Assembly: GCA_025331445.1 (NCBI GenBank) | Contig: JAIWNE010000028.1 | Span: 1-64,000, forward strand | Source: Blakeslea trispora | Lineage: Eukaryota > Mucoromycota > Mucoromycetes > Mucorales > Choanephoraceae | Reading direction: 5' to 3' | Length of the DNA stretch: 64,000 nucleotides | Shown: one piece after another, positions 23,756 to 35,246 of the stretch | Layout of the letters: each line of letters opens with the position of its first letter | Position numbering within the stretch: the stretch's first letter is position 1 | Notes under the pieces: generated by a model | Told to the model about the DNA's origin: nothing | Seen by the model: the letters and a program-made list of their open reading frames with translations, nothing else | The model's database searches: none | Position numbers and translations under genes: made by a program

Positions 23756-24202
23756 ATGTCCAGTATTGAAGAGCTCAGTGTCCCCTTTGGTAAGCAAATA
23801 GAAAACTATAGACAACCTTGTCTTAACATCAATACATAATAGACCCATTTGCTGACGTTGAAGAGACCACATCGCAAACAACGAACACTAGAAATATTCG
23901 TAAGTTTGAAAGTCAAATCAAAAAAAAAAAAGTTCGAATGCTGACTTGTCACAGACTTGCGTATTCAACAACGAAATGGTCGAAAGACAGTGACAACTCT
24001 TCAAGGACTTCCTAAAGAATATGATGCCAAAAAGATTCTCAAGGTCTTTCGAAAGGATTTTGCCTGTAGTGGTAAAGTAGTGGAGCATGAAGAATTTGGT
24101 CATATTCTGCAGTTAGCTGGAGATCAACGACTCAAGATTGCAGAGTTCTTGGTGACTGAAAACATTGCCAGTAAGACAGATATCAAGATTCATGGTTTCT
24201 AG
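23756..24202 (+). CDS. SUI1: Translation initiation factor eIF1 (SUI1)
   Basis: Three exons (23756-23789, 23843-23899, 23955-24202) encode 112 residues, the normal eIF1 size. The N-terminal tail reads SVPFDPFADVEE, followed by the SUI1 fold: HLRIQQRNGRKTVTTLQGLP, KKILKVFRKDFACSGKV, and LQLAGDQRLKIAEFL ending in KIHGF. eIF1 binds the 40S subunit and enforces start-codon stringency. Its start ATG lies in ttcATGt, with A-poor context, which is of interest because eIF1 genes in many eukaryotes have a deliberately poor start context for autoregulation. Its 3' end converges on the PEBP gene 175 bp downstream. Confidence 0.96.
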
Positions 24203-24377
24203 ACCCCCTTTTTTCTTGTTGAGAGTGATACATATAGTGTATACCCCCCTTTTTTTTTATACATCATGATAAAATAAAAATCATCCTAACCGCAGTATAT
24301 GCATTTATTTCATTTTGATTGGCATGATTTCAAACTCCTAACAGTGGAGTGTGAGAAAAAAAAGAAAAAACCAGAAT

Positions 24378-25176
24378 TTATGCATTGGTTGAATCTCCGC
24401 TTTCGGCAGAGCAAAGAAAGAAATTAGCAGAAATAAGTTCAAGGTGATTGATTTTCTCAAATGTACGGATATCAAAGTTACGACGTTCGTTTCTTTCATT
24501 TTGCATAGGCTGAAATGCTTGTCTTGTGGCTTGTTGATAGAGCAAAAAGATATAACGATGATCTCCCGAGTTAGGAGGAGGACCAGGACCGACATAAGGT
24601 GAAAGCTGATTGTCTGGTGATTGGATACTCATTTCGGGATTTTCACCTAAACAAAGCGCATATCAAACAAACAAAATTTCTAGGACCATCTCATCCTTCC
24701 CCTTACCATCGATATTGGTCACTATCCAATGACGCCAAGGACCATAGATTGGATTGATAGCTGAAGGAGCATCAGGATCAGTCTATTCAGAGAGGGGGGG
24801 GGATGAACATACATGATAAACACTCTTTTATTTATTTACCATCACAAGTGTATAGAATTGAGAGGCGTCAGGCACACGAAATTTAACAAGTGGTTGTTCA
24901 CTTGTACCTGAGACAGTCAATAGGTTACCATAGTCAACAGATTGTCCGGAAGAGGTATACTTGATTTGCAAATCAGTGCTCGGTTGAAATGATGTATTCT
25001 CAATCACTTTTAAAACGAGTGAGTCAATCACATGATTTCATTCTGTTCTATCCTTTTTTCTTACCATCAGGAATCAATTTTGATGCTTTGAGTTTATCAA
25101 CCGCAGTTGATTCTTGTGCAGTAGCCAATGTCATGAAAGATAAAAAAGTAAAGAAAAACAAACTGAGCCTCTTCAT
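24378..25176 (-). CDS. Secreted phosphatidylethanolamine-binding protein (PEBP) family member
   Basis: Four exons (25176-25065, 25006-24840, 24782-24707, 24646-24378) encode 207 residues. An N-terminal signal peptide (MKRLSLFFFTFLSFMTLATA) precedes the PEBP domain. The family signature YTLVMTDPDAPS is followed by GPWRHWIVTNIDG, GPGPPPNSGDHRYIFLLYQQ and the C-terminal helix region. These residues line the anion-binding pocket of PEBP, TFS1 and FT-type proteins. Cytosolic members inhibit carboxypeptidase Y or kinases; the signal peptide here implies an extracellular or vacuolar form, so the ligand or target cannot be inferred. The gene is divergent from the Rab5-like gene, 480 bp apart. Confidence 0.9.
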
Positions 25177-25656
25177 GGTTTAATAAAGTTGTGCGGAAAA
25201 AAAAAAGAAAAAGAAAATCTCCTTTGAGTTCATTTTTTGCGTGTGTGGAGAAAAGCTCTATTTAAGCTTGAAAATAGCCCCCCTTACTTTTTCTTTTTTC
25301 TTCTTCTTACTCCCTGTTTATTCCATTACTCTATACCTGCCACTTTCTTGTTTACGTATTCTACTTTATTTGCGCTTCAATCACAAGATTGGTTTTCTGT
25401 TAAACGTTTCATCTTGTGTTTGCAATATTCCGATTGGTCAATCTTCCATCACCTATCTGATGATTTACGCTTTGAAAAAAAGAGAGTCACTTTACACCTG
25501 TTTGAAGCAAGAAAATGAAAGGTTTGATGTCATTTGTCACTCACTCTCACTTTTCTTACTAAATTTAGTCACGTATTTTCTCTTGAATTTATGCTGTGTC
25601 TCTCTCTCTCTTTTTTCTCCCTCTCTTTTTTTATATTTTTTTGTAAATACTCAAGT

Positions 25657-26481
25657 ATGGATGAAGAAAATGTTCAAACAACACAAATGCCTTCGATTAA
25701 GCTTGTTCTTCTTGGTAAGATTCAATGCTGCACATTTTATGCATAACCTTACATTTCTCTTAGGCGAATCATCGGTAGGCAAGTCAAGTATCGTCACTCG
25801 ATATGCTACAGACACATTTATCGAAGGCAGAGAAGCAACGATTGGAGGTAAGATACCCCTACAAAATTGGACCAACACTCATATTGTATTTTCTTTAAGC
25901 TGCCTTTTTGGCTCGTATCTGCTCAACTGAACATAGAAAAGTTAAATTTGAGATTTGGGATACAGCAGGACAAGAACGATTTCATTCTTTAGCGCCCATG
26001 TATTATAGAAATGCATTGGCTGCCATGATTGTCTTTGATATCACTAAATATGTAATGATCAGGAAACTACTCTAGAGTTCCAAGACGCTTAATTGTTTTT
26101 GATACAGACTTCATTTGAAAGAGCTAAATTATGGGTCAAAGAACTCAAACGTCAAGGTAGTCCAAATCTAGTGATTGCACTTGTAGGAAACAAGCTAGAT
26201 TTGGATCAAGAATTACGAGAGATATCTCAACAGGAAGCAGAGGAATACGCAGCAGAGATGCAGTTATTCTATGTTGAGACAAGTGCACGCTTGGGCACAC
26301 ATATTGATCATGTGTTTGAAGGAATAGGTGAGTGTCATGGACTATCTAGGTAACCTTGTCACTCATATTGTTTATTATAGCTGATCGTATACCTGAAGAA
26401 CAATTGAACGCTAGATCAAACAACAAAAAGATCGATATGGAACGTCATTCTCTAAAGAACAGAAAAGCGTGTGCCTGCTAA
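25657..26481 (+). CDS. Rab5-like small GTPase (Vps21/Ypt5 type)
   Basis: Five exons (25657-25714, 25764-25847, 25900-26051, 26108-26327, 26381-26481) encode 204 residues. G motifs: [27 protein letters not shown] and SAR in place of the usual [27 protein letters not shown] is diagnostic of Rab5. The C-terminus ends CAC, a CxC double-geranylgeranylation motif. Rab5 proteins recruit PI3-kinase and tethers to early endosomes. Intron positions and sequence differ from the Rab gene at 9106, so this is not a recent duplicate. The ATG used is the first in frame after a TC-rich leader; an upstream in-frame Met at 25534 would add a hydrophobic low-complexity stretch not seen in Rabs. Confidence 0.93.
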
Positions 26482-26729
26482 GAAAAAGATGTAATCATTT
26501 ACTGCTTCAACTGTCCTACCCCAAATCATTAAAATCATACCTCAACTTTTTGACATTTTCTTTTTTTTTTGTTTTTTTAAAAAAATATGGGTTTTAGGTC
26601 TTACAAGAATTTGAAAAAAGAGGTGTACCACAACCATCTTATTTTCTATAAAAAAAAATAACAGAATTCAAAAGAGAAAAAAAAAAAAAGTTAGACCTGG
26701 CTTTTTTCTCTTTTTTTTTACCCTAAAAG

Positions 26730-27566
26730 ATGATACCATCCTTATACAACACAGGCGCATCACAGGCTTTATTATTCTTTCATTATATACCAAGTCTACC
26801 ATTAGCCATTGTAGGTCTCTGTGTCTATGCCATCTTCACCATCTACCTAACCCTTCGTATCTATCGATCCAAAAGTGCCAAGTTTCTCTACATTCTAGCC
26901 TTCACGGCCCTGATGGAAACCATTGGGTATGCTGTACGAATTGCCTGTCATTATTTCACTGATCTCGGAAGATACGTTGGCATGACCCTCTTTCTCTTGT
27001 TGGCACCCAATGCACTTGCCCTGGTGAATTACAAGACAGTGGATGAAGTGATCCGACTATCCAAGGTAGAGACCAATCGATTCTATCTGAAACATACCTT
27101 TGTCACTTGGTTCTTCTTTGGCAGTGATATCTTTTCGTTCATCTTGCAAGGTGCAGGAGGTGGTATGCAGACCAGCACCAGTCTCTATCAGACCGGTCGA
27201 GTGATCACCTTGATTGGACTATCGCTTCAATTGGTCTTTTTCGCTTGTTATGGTTGTATTACCGTCTATGTCCATCGGAGTGCTCGGTATCAATATCATG
27301 TAGCACATCAACCGGATGCAAAGCGTCGTTTGATGTTTTGTCTCTATGCGACCATCGTCTTGCTCTATATTCGTTCCATCTATCGAGTGGCCGAGTATGC
27401 GTCCGGGTATGGTGGTGCGATTGCTTCTTCTGAATGGGCCTTTTATGTGTTTGATACATTGGTGATTGCCATTAGTTTTGCCGTCTATAGCGTCTTTTTC
27501 ATTGGACAGTATTTGCCCAAGCATGATCAAGTGAATGAATCCACAGATATAGAAATAAAAGACTAA
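26730..27566 (+). CDS. RTA1-like seven-transmembrane protein
   Basis: One intronless frame of 278 residues with seven hydrophobic segments. Family marks of RTA1/RSB1-type lipid-translocating proteins are clear: LLLAPNALALVNYKTV after the third helix, FGSDIFSFILQGAGGG, and RSIYRVAEYASGYGGAI before the Glu-containing SSEWAFYVFDT in helix six to seven. Yeast members confer resistance to 7-aminocholesterol or export sphingoid bases; substrates elsewhere are unknown. The gene is intronless, unlike nearly all neighbours, and its codon use is more GC-rich, as often seen for RTA1-family genes expanded in fungi. Its 3' end converges on CUL3 173 bp away. Confidence 0.9.
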   Translation: MIPSLYNTGASQALLFFHYIPSLPLAIVGLCVYAIFTIYLTLRIYRSKSAKFLYILAFTALMETIGYAVRIACHYFTDLGRYVGMTLFLLLAPNALALVNYKTVDEVIRLSKVETNRFYLKHTFVTWFFFGSDIFSFILQGAGGGMQTSTSLYQTGRVITLIGLSLQLVFFACYGCITVYVHRSARYQYHVAHQPDAKRRLMFCLYATIVLLYIRSIYRVAEYASGYGGAIASSEWAFYVFDTLVIAISFAVYSVFFIGQYLPKHDQVNESTDIEIKD

Positions 27567-27739
27567 ATCCCCCCTTTTATTACATTGACTCCAATTGTCT
27601 CTTATTTTAGAGAGAAATAAAACAATAACCTGCTTTTACTATATAAGGTGTTATTCGTAAGCTAGTTTGGGTTTTAAACACAACATATGGGGGGTATTGT
27701 TGTAGAGTTACACATGATTTAAACTCAAATTTTATTGTT

Positions 27740-30360
27740 TTATGCTAAATAATGGTATGCACGCCTAAAATAATAGGGTCAATCATTGTACTCCTGTTTC
27801 TCGCTTTGCTTTCTTTTCTTACCTATCTTCGGCACTTCTCTCAAGATATTCTCGGTCAATCAATGCTTCAATACGCTTCTTGATCATGACAGGACTGGGT
27901 ATGAATCGAGTGCTCAGTTGCTTTGTCACTTCAGCAATCAACAGGTTATGTTCCATGGTCTTTCTGTCCTTCATGATACGCACAATCGAGGCTTCAATCT
28001 GATGTTTACGTTCCTCATCCACCTTATCCTGTGTCTGTCTTCTTTCACCTTCACTCTCTACTTTGGATGCAAGTGCCTGAATCTTGATACGAGCCATTGG
28101 ACTGGTGAAATCCGGATTGAAACTAAAGGTCTCGTCTACCAGAATATCACGTGTCTTTGGATTGGATTTCAATAGGATTTTGAATTTGGCACAAGCAAGT
28201 GACTGGAGTGTTCGCTTCAGGTCAGCATCACTGATCTGAGTCTGTTGCTTGAGTTCTTGCCAGCTGAGGGTATCTTGGTGATTAAAGAGAAGCAAGACAA
28301 CCATGGCATAGGTAGAGACATTCAACAGGTGTTTTGATTTCTTGAAATAGGCACGCATATCGCCTGAACCCATCTGTGGTTGCCATGTAAGTCGACGACC
28401 ACTGTGTCGATCGAAATAGTAGGCTTCAAATGCTTCCGAGGCCCTTAAGAGAAGGGATGGCATTTGACATTTAGGTGAGGCCGATAGATTCATGGGCCAA
28501 AAGGTGGATGTCAGTACAGTGACCTGTACGTCCATAGGTAACTTGTGTTGTTCATGGCTGTCCAAAAACTCCTTAAAGTAGCCATTCATTTCTGAGGACA
28601 AGCGCATATCATTAAACATACCTTCCAATTTATTGGTAAATTGATAACCACACTCTCGCTTTTTTTTTTAGACTATCAGTATCATGGATAATCAACACAC
28701 TTAAAAACATACCTTTAATTTAGAGAGCATGCCTCTTTCTGCATCATCAGATACACTTCTGTTTAACAGCAGACGCTTAGCCAAATGTTGTTTATAATAT
28801 CTCTCAAACACATCTTTGTCTTGAAGGTATCGAAACAGATTGATGGTCTGATCTAGGACATCGTCTACTTCATCCTCTGATTTCTAAAATACACATAGAG
28901 GTTAAATCACGACAAGGACAATCATGCCATCTACCTACACCCTTTAAGCTCTTTTTCAGGTTATCATCAATAAAGAGAGAGATGAATTCGGCTGACTTTG
29001 GATTCTCATTGATGAATTTCTCAAATGCTTCATTAAAGACTGTCTGAAATGATTTATCCTTATTGGCTGCTTGATTCAGAATGTTGTCAAATTTATCTTG
29101 CAAGGCCAACACTTGAGTCACCCACTGTAATGCTACATTGCCTGTCGTTGTCTTTCCATTGGCCTTTGAGTCTGCTGTGACATGTTGATTGATCTCTGTG
29201 CCCAACGTCAAGATGTATTTGGTAATATAGGTTCGCATCTGATTCAGACCAGCTGGTACACGTGAAAATAAACTATACATACGCGATAAATCTAAAAACA
29301 CGTCAATCTACAACACCATCTCAATAAAAAAGCTTTTTTAAAACTTGCCTCCATATTGATCTGTAGCCAACATGGTCTCTAATCCAGAGTTCTTCATTTC
29401 CATCAAGGTAGTGAGATTATTGGCAATCAATTGGGTTTCAATAATAGTGCGAATCTTGGGTTCAGTTGAGCTAGACAGACAATGGACTGTACGCTCATAT
29501 TCCTCTTCTAGTCGCTCATCCACCTTGCGCATAAATTCAGGTGTGTTGTATGAATTCAGTAGTTTTTGACTCTCAAGCTGATAGAATGAATGGCTTGTCT
29601 CTAGATACTGTTCTTCAAAATCAACAGCATAGACTGTTTGATGATTGTTGTCATTTAGCTTGACCAACATGGCAACAGATGATTGGATGGCACTTCTGTC
29701 AATCACATCTCCCTGACGCTCTAGGTGGATTTGATTCAACATGGCTGAGATGAGATGCTTTTGTATAGGGTGTTTTGGTGATCGAATCACTCTATCACGG
29801 AATAGGTTGAGACCCATATCATACACACTCGGTAGCTGGTATTTGGGTAATCGTTCATTCTAACAGAACTCTGTTCATGAATCATGATGGTACTTGGTTA
29901 TCCTATGTATGCTCTTACCAGATAATAGAGTACTTGAAGAATCAGACGAATGGCTGTTGTATAATCATACCATACTTTCTGAACTGTCTTTAAGAAATGA
30001 GCACCTGAATCTGCTGTACCAGAACCATCATGGGTAAAGGCAGGCACAATGGCTGTCTCTGCTATATCCTCTAGATAATCAGCAATCACCTTTTCCACGT
30101 CATGATAGAGTCGTTCGCCGAATTGTCGTATGGTCAGTTTGTAGGCTGTTCTGTACAATAGTTCATAAGAAAGCTCTCTTGCCTCTTTCTTAAAAATAAC
30201 CGTGATAGCATGACTAAGGATCTCAAAGCCTTCTCCATACTCTTGTGTAGTATCGATACCAGGCTGTTTTATTGTTTCCTCTTTAGTTATATCGTCATTC
30301 ATCCACACTTTCACTCACCATGCGCTTCACAGGTCTGATTCTCCCTTTCTTTAAAGACAT
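27740..30360 (-). CDS. CUL3: Cullin-3, scaffold of BTB-type E3 ubiquitin ligases
   Basis: Seven exons (30360-30319, 30263-29919, 29859-29349, 29291-28939, 28883-28713, 28658-27823, 27764-27740) encode 760 residues, against 768 in human CUL3. The N-terminus [14 protein letters not shown] is typical of CUL3. The cullin homology region includes [22 protein letters not shown] and the next exon [18 protein letters not shown]. The C-terminal winged-helix region has the neddylation Lys704 in IVRIMKDRK, and a tiny last exon supplies the cullin ending YHYLA. The intron at 29292-29348 begins with GC rather than GT (G|GCAAGT); frame and homology require it. The gene is divergent from the SNAPC1-like gene across 401 bp. 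Confidence 0.95.
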
Positions 30361-30418
30361 TTTCCTTAACCAACACAGATAACAGAACAAGAAGAACAAC
30401 AATGGAAAGAAAATTCGT

Positions 30419-30454
<36 letters not shown>

Positions 30455-30761
30455 AAAAACAGCTAGTTTTTTTTTTTTTTGTATGCATACTTGTGTAATT
30501 TAAACGCAGACTCAAATTTAAGGGAGGCTAGACAGAGAGTGGTGAATAAGTAAAAGAATAAGGCCCATTCTCTTGATAATACAAATATCACACTTGATTT
30601 GAAATAATTGAATGTTGTCAAATTAGAACCAACATTTAGAAAAATCCAATGGGGGGTCATGATAGATGAATTTCTGTGTGGCTTTTTATATAAATCCAGA
30701 AAAAAAAAATTATTTAAAAAACCACAATTTGGCTAAAAAATCTTGAATTTGCACTCTTTCC

Positions 30762-31865
30762 ATGTCATTTACTACCAAAAATCGATTCCCAAACACAACT
30801 TTAAAAGTAACCAGTCTAGTTCGAATATCCAAGACAGTGGGTATTGATAAATACGCTATTGAAAGTGACGTTGAATTTCTATTGTATCAATTCATCAGTG
30901 TAAAATCCCCCCTTTGATGACAGAATAAGGCAATAGCATTGATGATTCCTTATAGCAACCCAATCAAACATTAAGTGACTTTGATGATTTATGGTATCAA
31001 CTACGATTCAGTCATGTTCACTTTGCCTGTGTTCAGCCTGAATACAGAGACAATTATATGAGTGCCTTTTTCTCTTGTTTTCTAGGTAAGCCAACGTTTG
31101 TTTGTTCTATACGCTTAACTCAACTCATCGTCAAGATCACTTCAAGTCGAATATTCCTTCAATGCAGTCTGCTGTTTTGTTTTCTATTTATTTCCTATAC
31201 CTATCACAACCTACTGTCTGGGGCAAGAATCGTATTCGAGTCACTCAAGGTAAAAGAGAAGCAAGGCCCTTAAAGAGACAACTCTAACCCATTCAATAGA
31301 GTTGTACACATCGTTATTTGAATTCTATTATCAGTCCATCATCTCATCCACCAATCTAGAGGCTGCTTTCTTGTTTGATCAATTACGAAGATCGGAAGCA
31401 TTCCTGTTTGTAGCCAAAGAACAGTTGGATAAAGAGATTCATCAGACAAGACAAGAATTTGCAAAGCCTATAGAGTAAAAAAAAGAAAAAGAAAAAGTGG
31501 TTACATGGCATAATAATCATGACGTTTTTTTTATTAGAATGAATCACGCATTAGAGTCACTCAAGATGCGTACCATCCAACACAGTCCTTTAGGCTTATG
31601 TTCCGACTCACATCTAACAGAATACCGAACACTGGCAAATGAGTATCAACAGGCTAAACAAAAGACATTCTATACACCACAGGCCACTTTGGCAACACAA
31701 CAGAAACTCAGAGAATCGACGCGTGTGACTGAAGATAGACCGAGATTGCTTCAGAATGTCTTTATGAAGGGCACACTGGCTCAGGATGAAACGAATACGA
31801 TGAAACAGATCATTCAGTCCTCTCAGCAATTCCTGAATGCAAAACGAAGAAAAATGGAACAATGA
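30762..31865 (+). CDS. SNAPC1/SNAP43-like subunit of the snRNA-activating complex
   Basis: Five exons (30762-30899, 30956-31085, 31136-31249, 31300-31474, 31538-31865) give 294 residues. The N-terminal half follows the SNAPC1 pattern: a short DVEFLLYQF helix, LSDFDDLWYQLRFSHVHF, then AVLFSIYFLYLSQPT with the NRIRVTQ strand, and FDQLRRSEAFLFVA. The C-terminal half is a charged helical region ending in AKRRKMEQ. SNAPc binds the proximal sequence element of snRNA promoters and recruits Pol II or III. Exon 1 spans an in-frame tail before a weak GTAAAA donor; the acceptor for exon 3 (31135) is chosen because it restores the conserved helix. I am fairly sure of the family, less of exon 1. Confidence 0.72.
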
Positions 31866-32020
31866 CATCACACACTTGTATGGATCTAGCTCAGTTTTAA
31901 AATAAAAAAGAGAGCATAAATTGTAAATGCGTAAAATATTACTTTAAAAAGGAGAGAAAAAGAGAGAGATCATTTTCAACGCTTTTTCTCTTTTTTTTTT
32001 TTCTTTTATATTATCCTATT

Positions 32021-33540
32021 ATGAAATTCTCTATCTTGTCTAGTGCCTTATTGATGGCTGGCTATGCTGCTGCTGTCCCTATGGTTAGCCCTTCATCATT
32101 CTCCGAAGGCACAGTGGCTCCTCTTTATGCTCCTGTTGAAACAGAAGCTGTTCGTGGTTCTTACATTATTGTTCTCAAGAACGACTTGTCTGAAGAACAA
32201 GTCCAGAGCCATGCTGAATGGATTAGCAGTATGTCTGCTGCTCATGCTTTCAACAGTGGTGATTATCTTGAAGAACAAGGCATCAACCATGTCTATGAGA
32301 TGCCCAGCTTCAAGGGTTACTCGGGTCGATTTGATAAACAGACTTTGGATGCCATTCGTCAATCAGAAGAAGTTGCTTACGTAGAAGAAGATTCAGTTGT
32401 CTATGCTTCCGAGTTACAGAGAGGTGCTCCTTGGGGTCTCTCTCGTATCTCTCGACGTGAGCCTACTACTTTACGTAACTTTAGTAAATACAACTATGAT
32501 GCCAAAACAGCTGGTAAAGGCATCAAGGTCTATGTGATCGATACTGGTATCAACGTCAAGCATGTCGACCTTGAAGGCAGAGCCATTTGGGGCAAGACAA
32601 TCCCTAAAAATGATGAAGATGTGGATGGTAATGGTCATGGGTAAGCGTTTAAAAAAAAAAACTTTCCTACAAGGAAAAAAAAATGATCACACACAATTGA
32701 TTGCGTGTATAACTTTGTTGTTTATCCTACAAAAAAAAACAAATATTTCCCTTTTTTACAATGAAATTTTAAACCGCAGTCATTCTCATCCCCCTCTCTT
32801 TTTTTTTTTTTTCAATAGTTCCCACTGTTCCGGTACGATTGCCGGTAAGAAATATGGTGTTGCTAAGCAAGCTATTCCTGTTGCCGTCAAAGTGTTGGCT
32901 TCCAATGGTTCAGGTTCCATGTCTGATGTTGTCAAGGGTGTTGATTGGGCCACAAGTGAATACCTGAAAGATAGAAAGTTAGCTGAAAAGGAAGGCAAGA
33001 AATTCAAAGGTGCCGTAGCCAACATGAGTTTGGGTGGTGGCAAATCTCCTTCTTTGGATGCCACTGTCAATGGTGCTGTTGAAGCTGGTCTTGTCTTTGC
33101 TGTTGCTGCTGGTAACGATAATAAAGATGCTTGGTAAGAATGATGATGTGCTAGGATCGTATTTGCTTTAAGCTAACCTGTTTTATATCAGTAACTATTC
33201 TCCTGCTCGTGCTGAAAAGGCCATTACTGTGGGTGCTTCTACCATCTTTGATGAAAGAGCTTATTTCTCTAACTTTGGTAAATGTGTTGATGTGTTTGCT
33301 CCCGGTTTGAACATTCAATCTATCTGGAACACCAACGATCATGCTACCAATACTATTTCCGGTACTTCCATGGCCTCTCCTCATGTTGCTGGTCTTGCTG
33401 CCTATCTCTTATCTTCTGCTCCTGATGGTACTACACCTGCTGATATCAAGAAGCAAATTCTTGAATTAAGTACTCGTAACGTCTTTAAGGATCTTCCCAG
33501 CGGAACTCCAAACTTGTTGATCTATAACGGTTTTGAGTAA
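32021..33540 (+). CDS. Secreted subtilisin-like serine protease (S8, proteinase K type)
   Basis: Three exons (32021-32640, 32819-33133, 33192-33540) encode 427 residues. A signal peptide (1-18) precedes an I9 inhibitor propeptide (about 47-130, GSYIIVLKNDLS to VAYVEEDSVV). The catalytic domain has the triad Asp174 (VYVIDTGIN), His206 (GNGHGSHCSGTIAG) and Ser371 (GTSMASPHVAGL), with the oxyanion Asn in AAGNDN. The final residues end at YNGFE with no C-terminal extension or membrane anchor. Such enzymes digest extracellular protein or are vacuolar (cerevisin-like); the charged insertion EYLKDRKLAEKEGKKFKG is also seen in cerevisin-type members. Codon use is that of a highly expressed gene and a TATA-like stretch sits just upstream of the start. 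Confidence 0.95.
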
Positions 33541-34323
33541 AAAAAATCAAGAACAAGGAAAAAACCCTCTCTTTCTTCTTATAACGTTTCTTTATCTATT
33601 TATTCCTTTTGAATTCGGATATTCTTTTTTTTTTGTGTATAATTAAACTTGTTTACGAACAATTTTCTCTCTTTTTATTTTGAAGCAAGTCAGGCACCGA
33701 ATTTTTATGGTGTTTGAAATCGCAGTTTCAAGTCGTTCAGGCAATCATAAAGGGGTGAACTAACTCCCACACTATTGGGAATGATAATTTCAAAATGCGT
33801 AAAGTGTTCAGTTTTTAGGGTTGCTCATGAAATCACATCAGTCTCGAACCATTCTGCAGCTAAATGTGAGAATAAACAGTGTCATTGTAAATGTTTATTG
33901 CATACCAATAGTTCATTATCTACCAGATAATAGAAAGACAAAAACAAAATGATGGCTGAATAAACAAATGTATTACACCAAGAATGAAGTGAAACAAAAG
34001 AGAAAGAGAAGCTAGCTTTCGAGTACAAAATGGTAGTTTTTCTCATTAAGGCAACTATAGACTGAAGGATCAACCCTAAAAAATGACCTCATTTTCTGTC
34101 ATCTTTTCTCTTTAAAAGAGAGAGAGTGTGTGTGTTATCATAAAAAGCTATGGTTGAGAAAGAAAACGAACGGTACAACGATATTACCATTCATGCACTA
34201 AAGCGTATATAATTTAAACCCTAAAAAAAAAAAAAAAAAAAAAAAAAAGACGCGTGCACCGGAATAGAATCCAATTGCCTTTTTTTTTTCTCTTTTTCTT
34301 TGTCTCTCTCTCTATTTTTTAGT
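33541..34323. other. Spacer after the subtilase gene
   Basis: Contains the subtilase 3' untranslated region, AT-rich spacer and a 24-residue poly-A run at about 34226-34249 that has no flanking duplication I could find. No gene seen. Confidence 0.5.
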
Positions 34324-34968
34324 ATGCCATTTTTAGAAAACTTTATTTCAACTATTCAACACCAATCTTTACTTGAAGTAGACCAAAATGATTCAATGTC
34401 ATACAAACATGTTTTATTTAAAAAAATAATCTCTCTATAGATTTCGAGTACAATAGAAACTGAACAGTTTGATTTACCCATCTTACCTGCTTTAGAATCA
34501 AGCATAGAGATATGTCAAGAGAAAGGTTTAAGCCCAGGCCATACGATCGAACTGATCGGTGCTTCAGAAGGTGCTGCATCTTATATCATGACACAATTGG
34601 CTCAACATGCATTAAAAACCACCGAATCGCATGTTATCTACCTTGATGTCGCAGGTCATTATCGGCTTGAGCATGACCACCGACATTTCCATCTGTTCTA
34701 TAGCAAGGCTTTTGTTTACCGTCTAGCAAGTTGGTTTGAGAGTCATGCTGATCTCCACGTTGGCTGGATATTTGTCCAAGGCACACTTGAATCACCTTTA
34801 TTGACTCAATTACGGAAATTACAGCAAAAGTGGGCTTTTGTTCTTGTGATCACATCGACATCACTCTCTACTCACACAAGTCATTTTCGATTTCAAGTGA
34901 TTCAAGAACCTACACTTGGCTTAAAACTGATTTGGCCTCTTCAATTAGAGACAATGGCTATTGTCTAA
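34324..34968 (+). CDS. RecA/RAD51-paralog-like protein with degenerate Walker A
   Basis: Two exons (34324-34377, 34441-34968; 63-nt intron) encode 214 nucleotide-derived codons less the stop in exon order 18 + 176, that is 193 residues. The layout resembles a small RAD51 paralog (XRCC2 or SWSAP1-like): GLSPGHTIELIG leads into a P-loop position reading G58-A-S-E-G-A-A-S65, where the invariant Gly-Lys is replaced by Ala-Ala. A strand-like VIYLDVAGHYRLE follows as in the RecA core, then helix-strand alternation to a hydrophobic C-terminus. ATP binding therefore looks lost, as in several Shu-complex subunits. A role in recombination is inference from fold-like pattern only; an Elongator Elp5/6-type RecA-fold protein is an alternative. 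Confidence 0.45.
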
Positions 34969-35246
34969 CAAAAAAGCAGATAATGAAATGTTTGTTCTAA
35001 TTTAGTACTTGATGTTTTGTTGTTGCCTTTTTCAATAAACATGTGTGACCCATACAAAATGCTTATTTCATATTTGTTCTACATAAACAACAGTTCGAGT
35101 TGAATGTTTTCTCGCATTTTTCTTTCTTCTTTTTACTTCAATTCATTGTTCAATCAAACTTTCTTCACCAGACTCATACCCCTCATCTTCTTCTTTTTCT
35201 TCTTTTTGAGCTTCCATTTTCTTTTCTTTACTTCTTTCTTTGTAAT

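Noticed and set aside
25534..25656. Upstream in-frame extension of the Rab5-like protein
   Set aside because: Hydrophobic low-complexity Ser/Leu/Phe sequence from a TC-rich leader; Rab proteins start just before the first beta strand.
30421..30450. Long poly-A run upstream of CUL3 as a retroinsertion tail
   Set aside because: No flanking direct repeat and no inserted coding or 3' end sequence next to it; homopolymers are common in these spacers.
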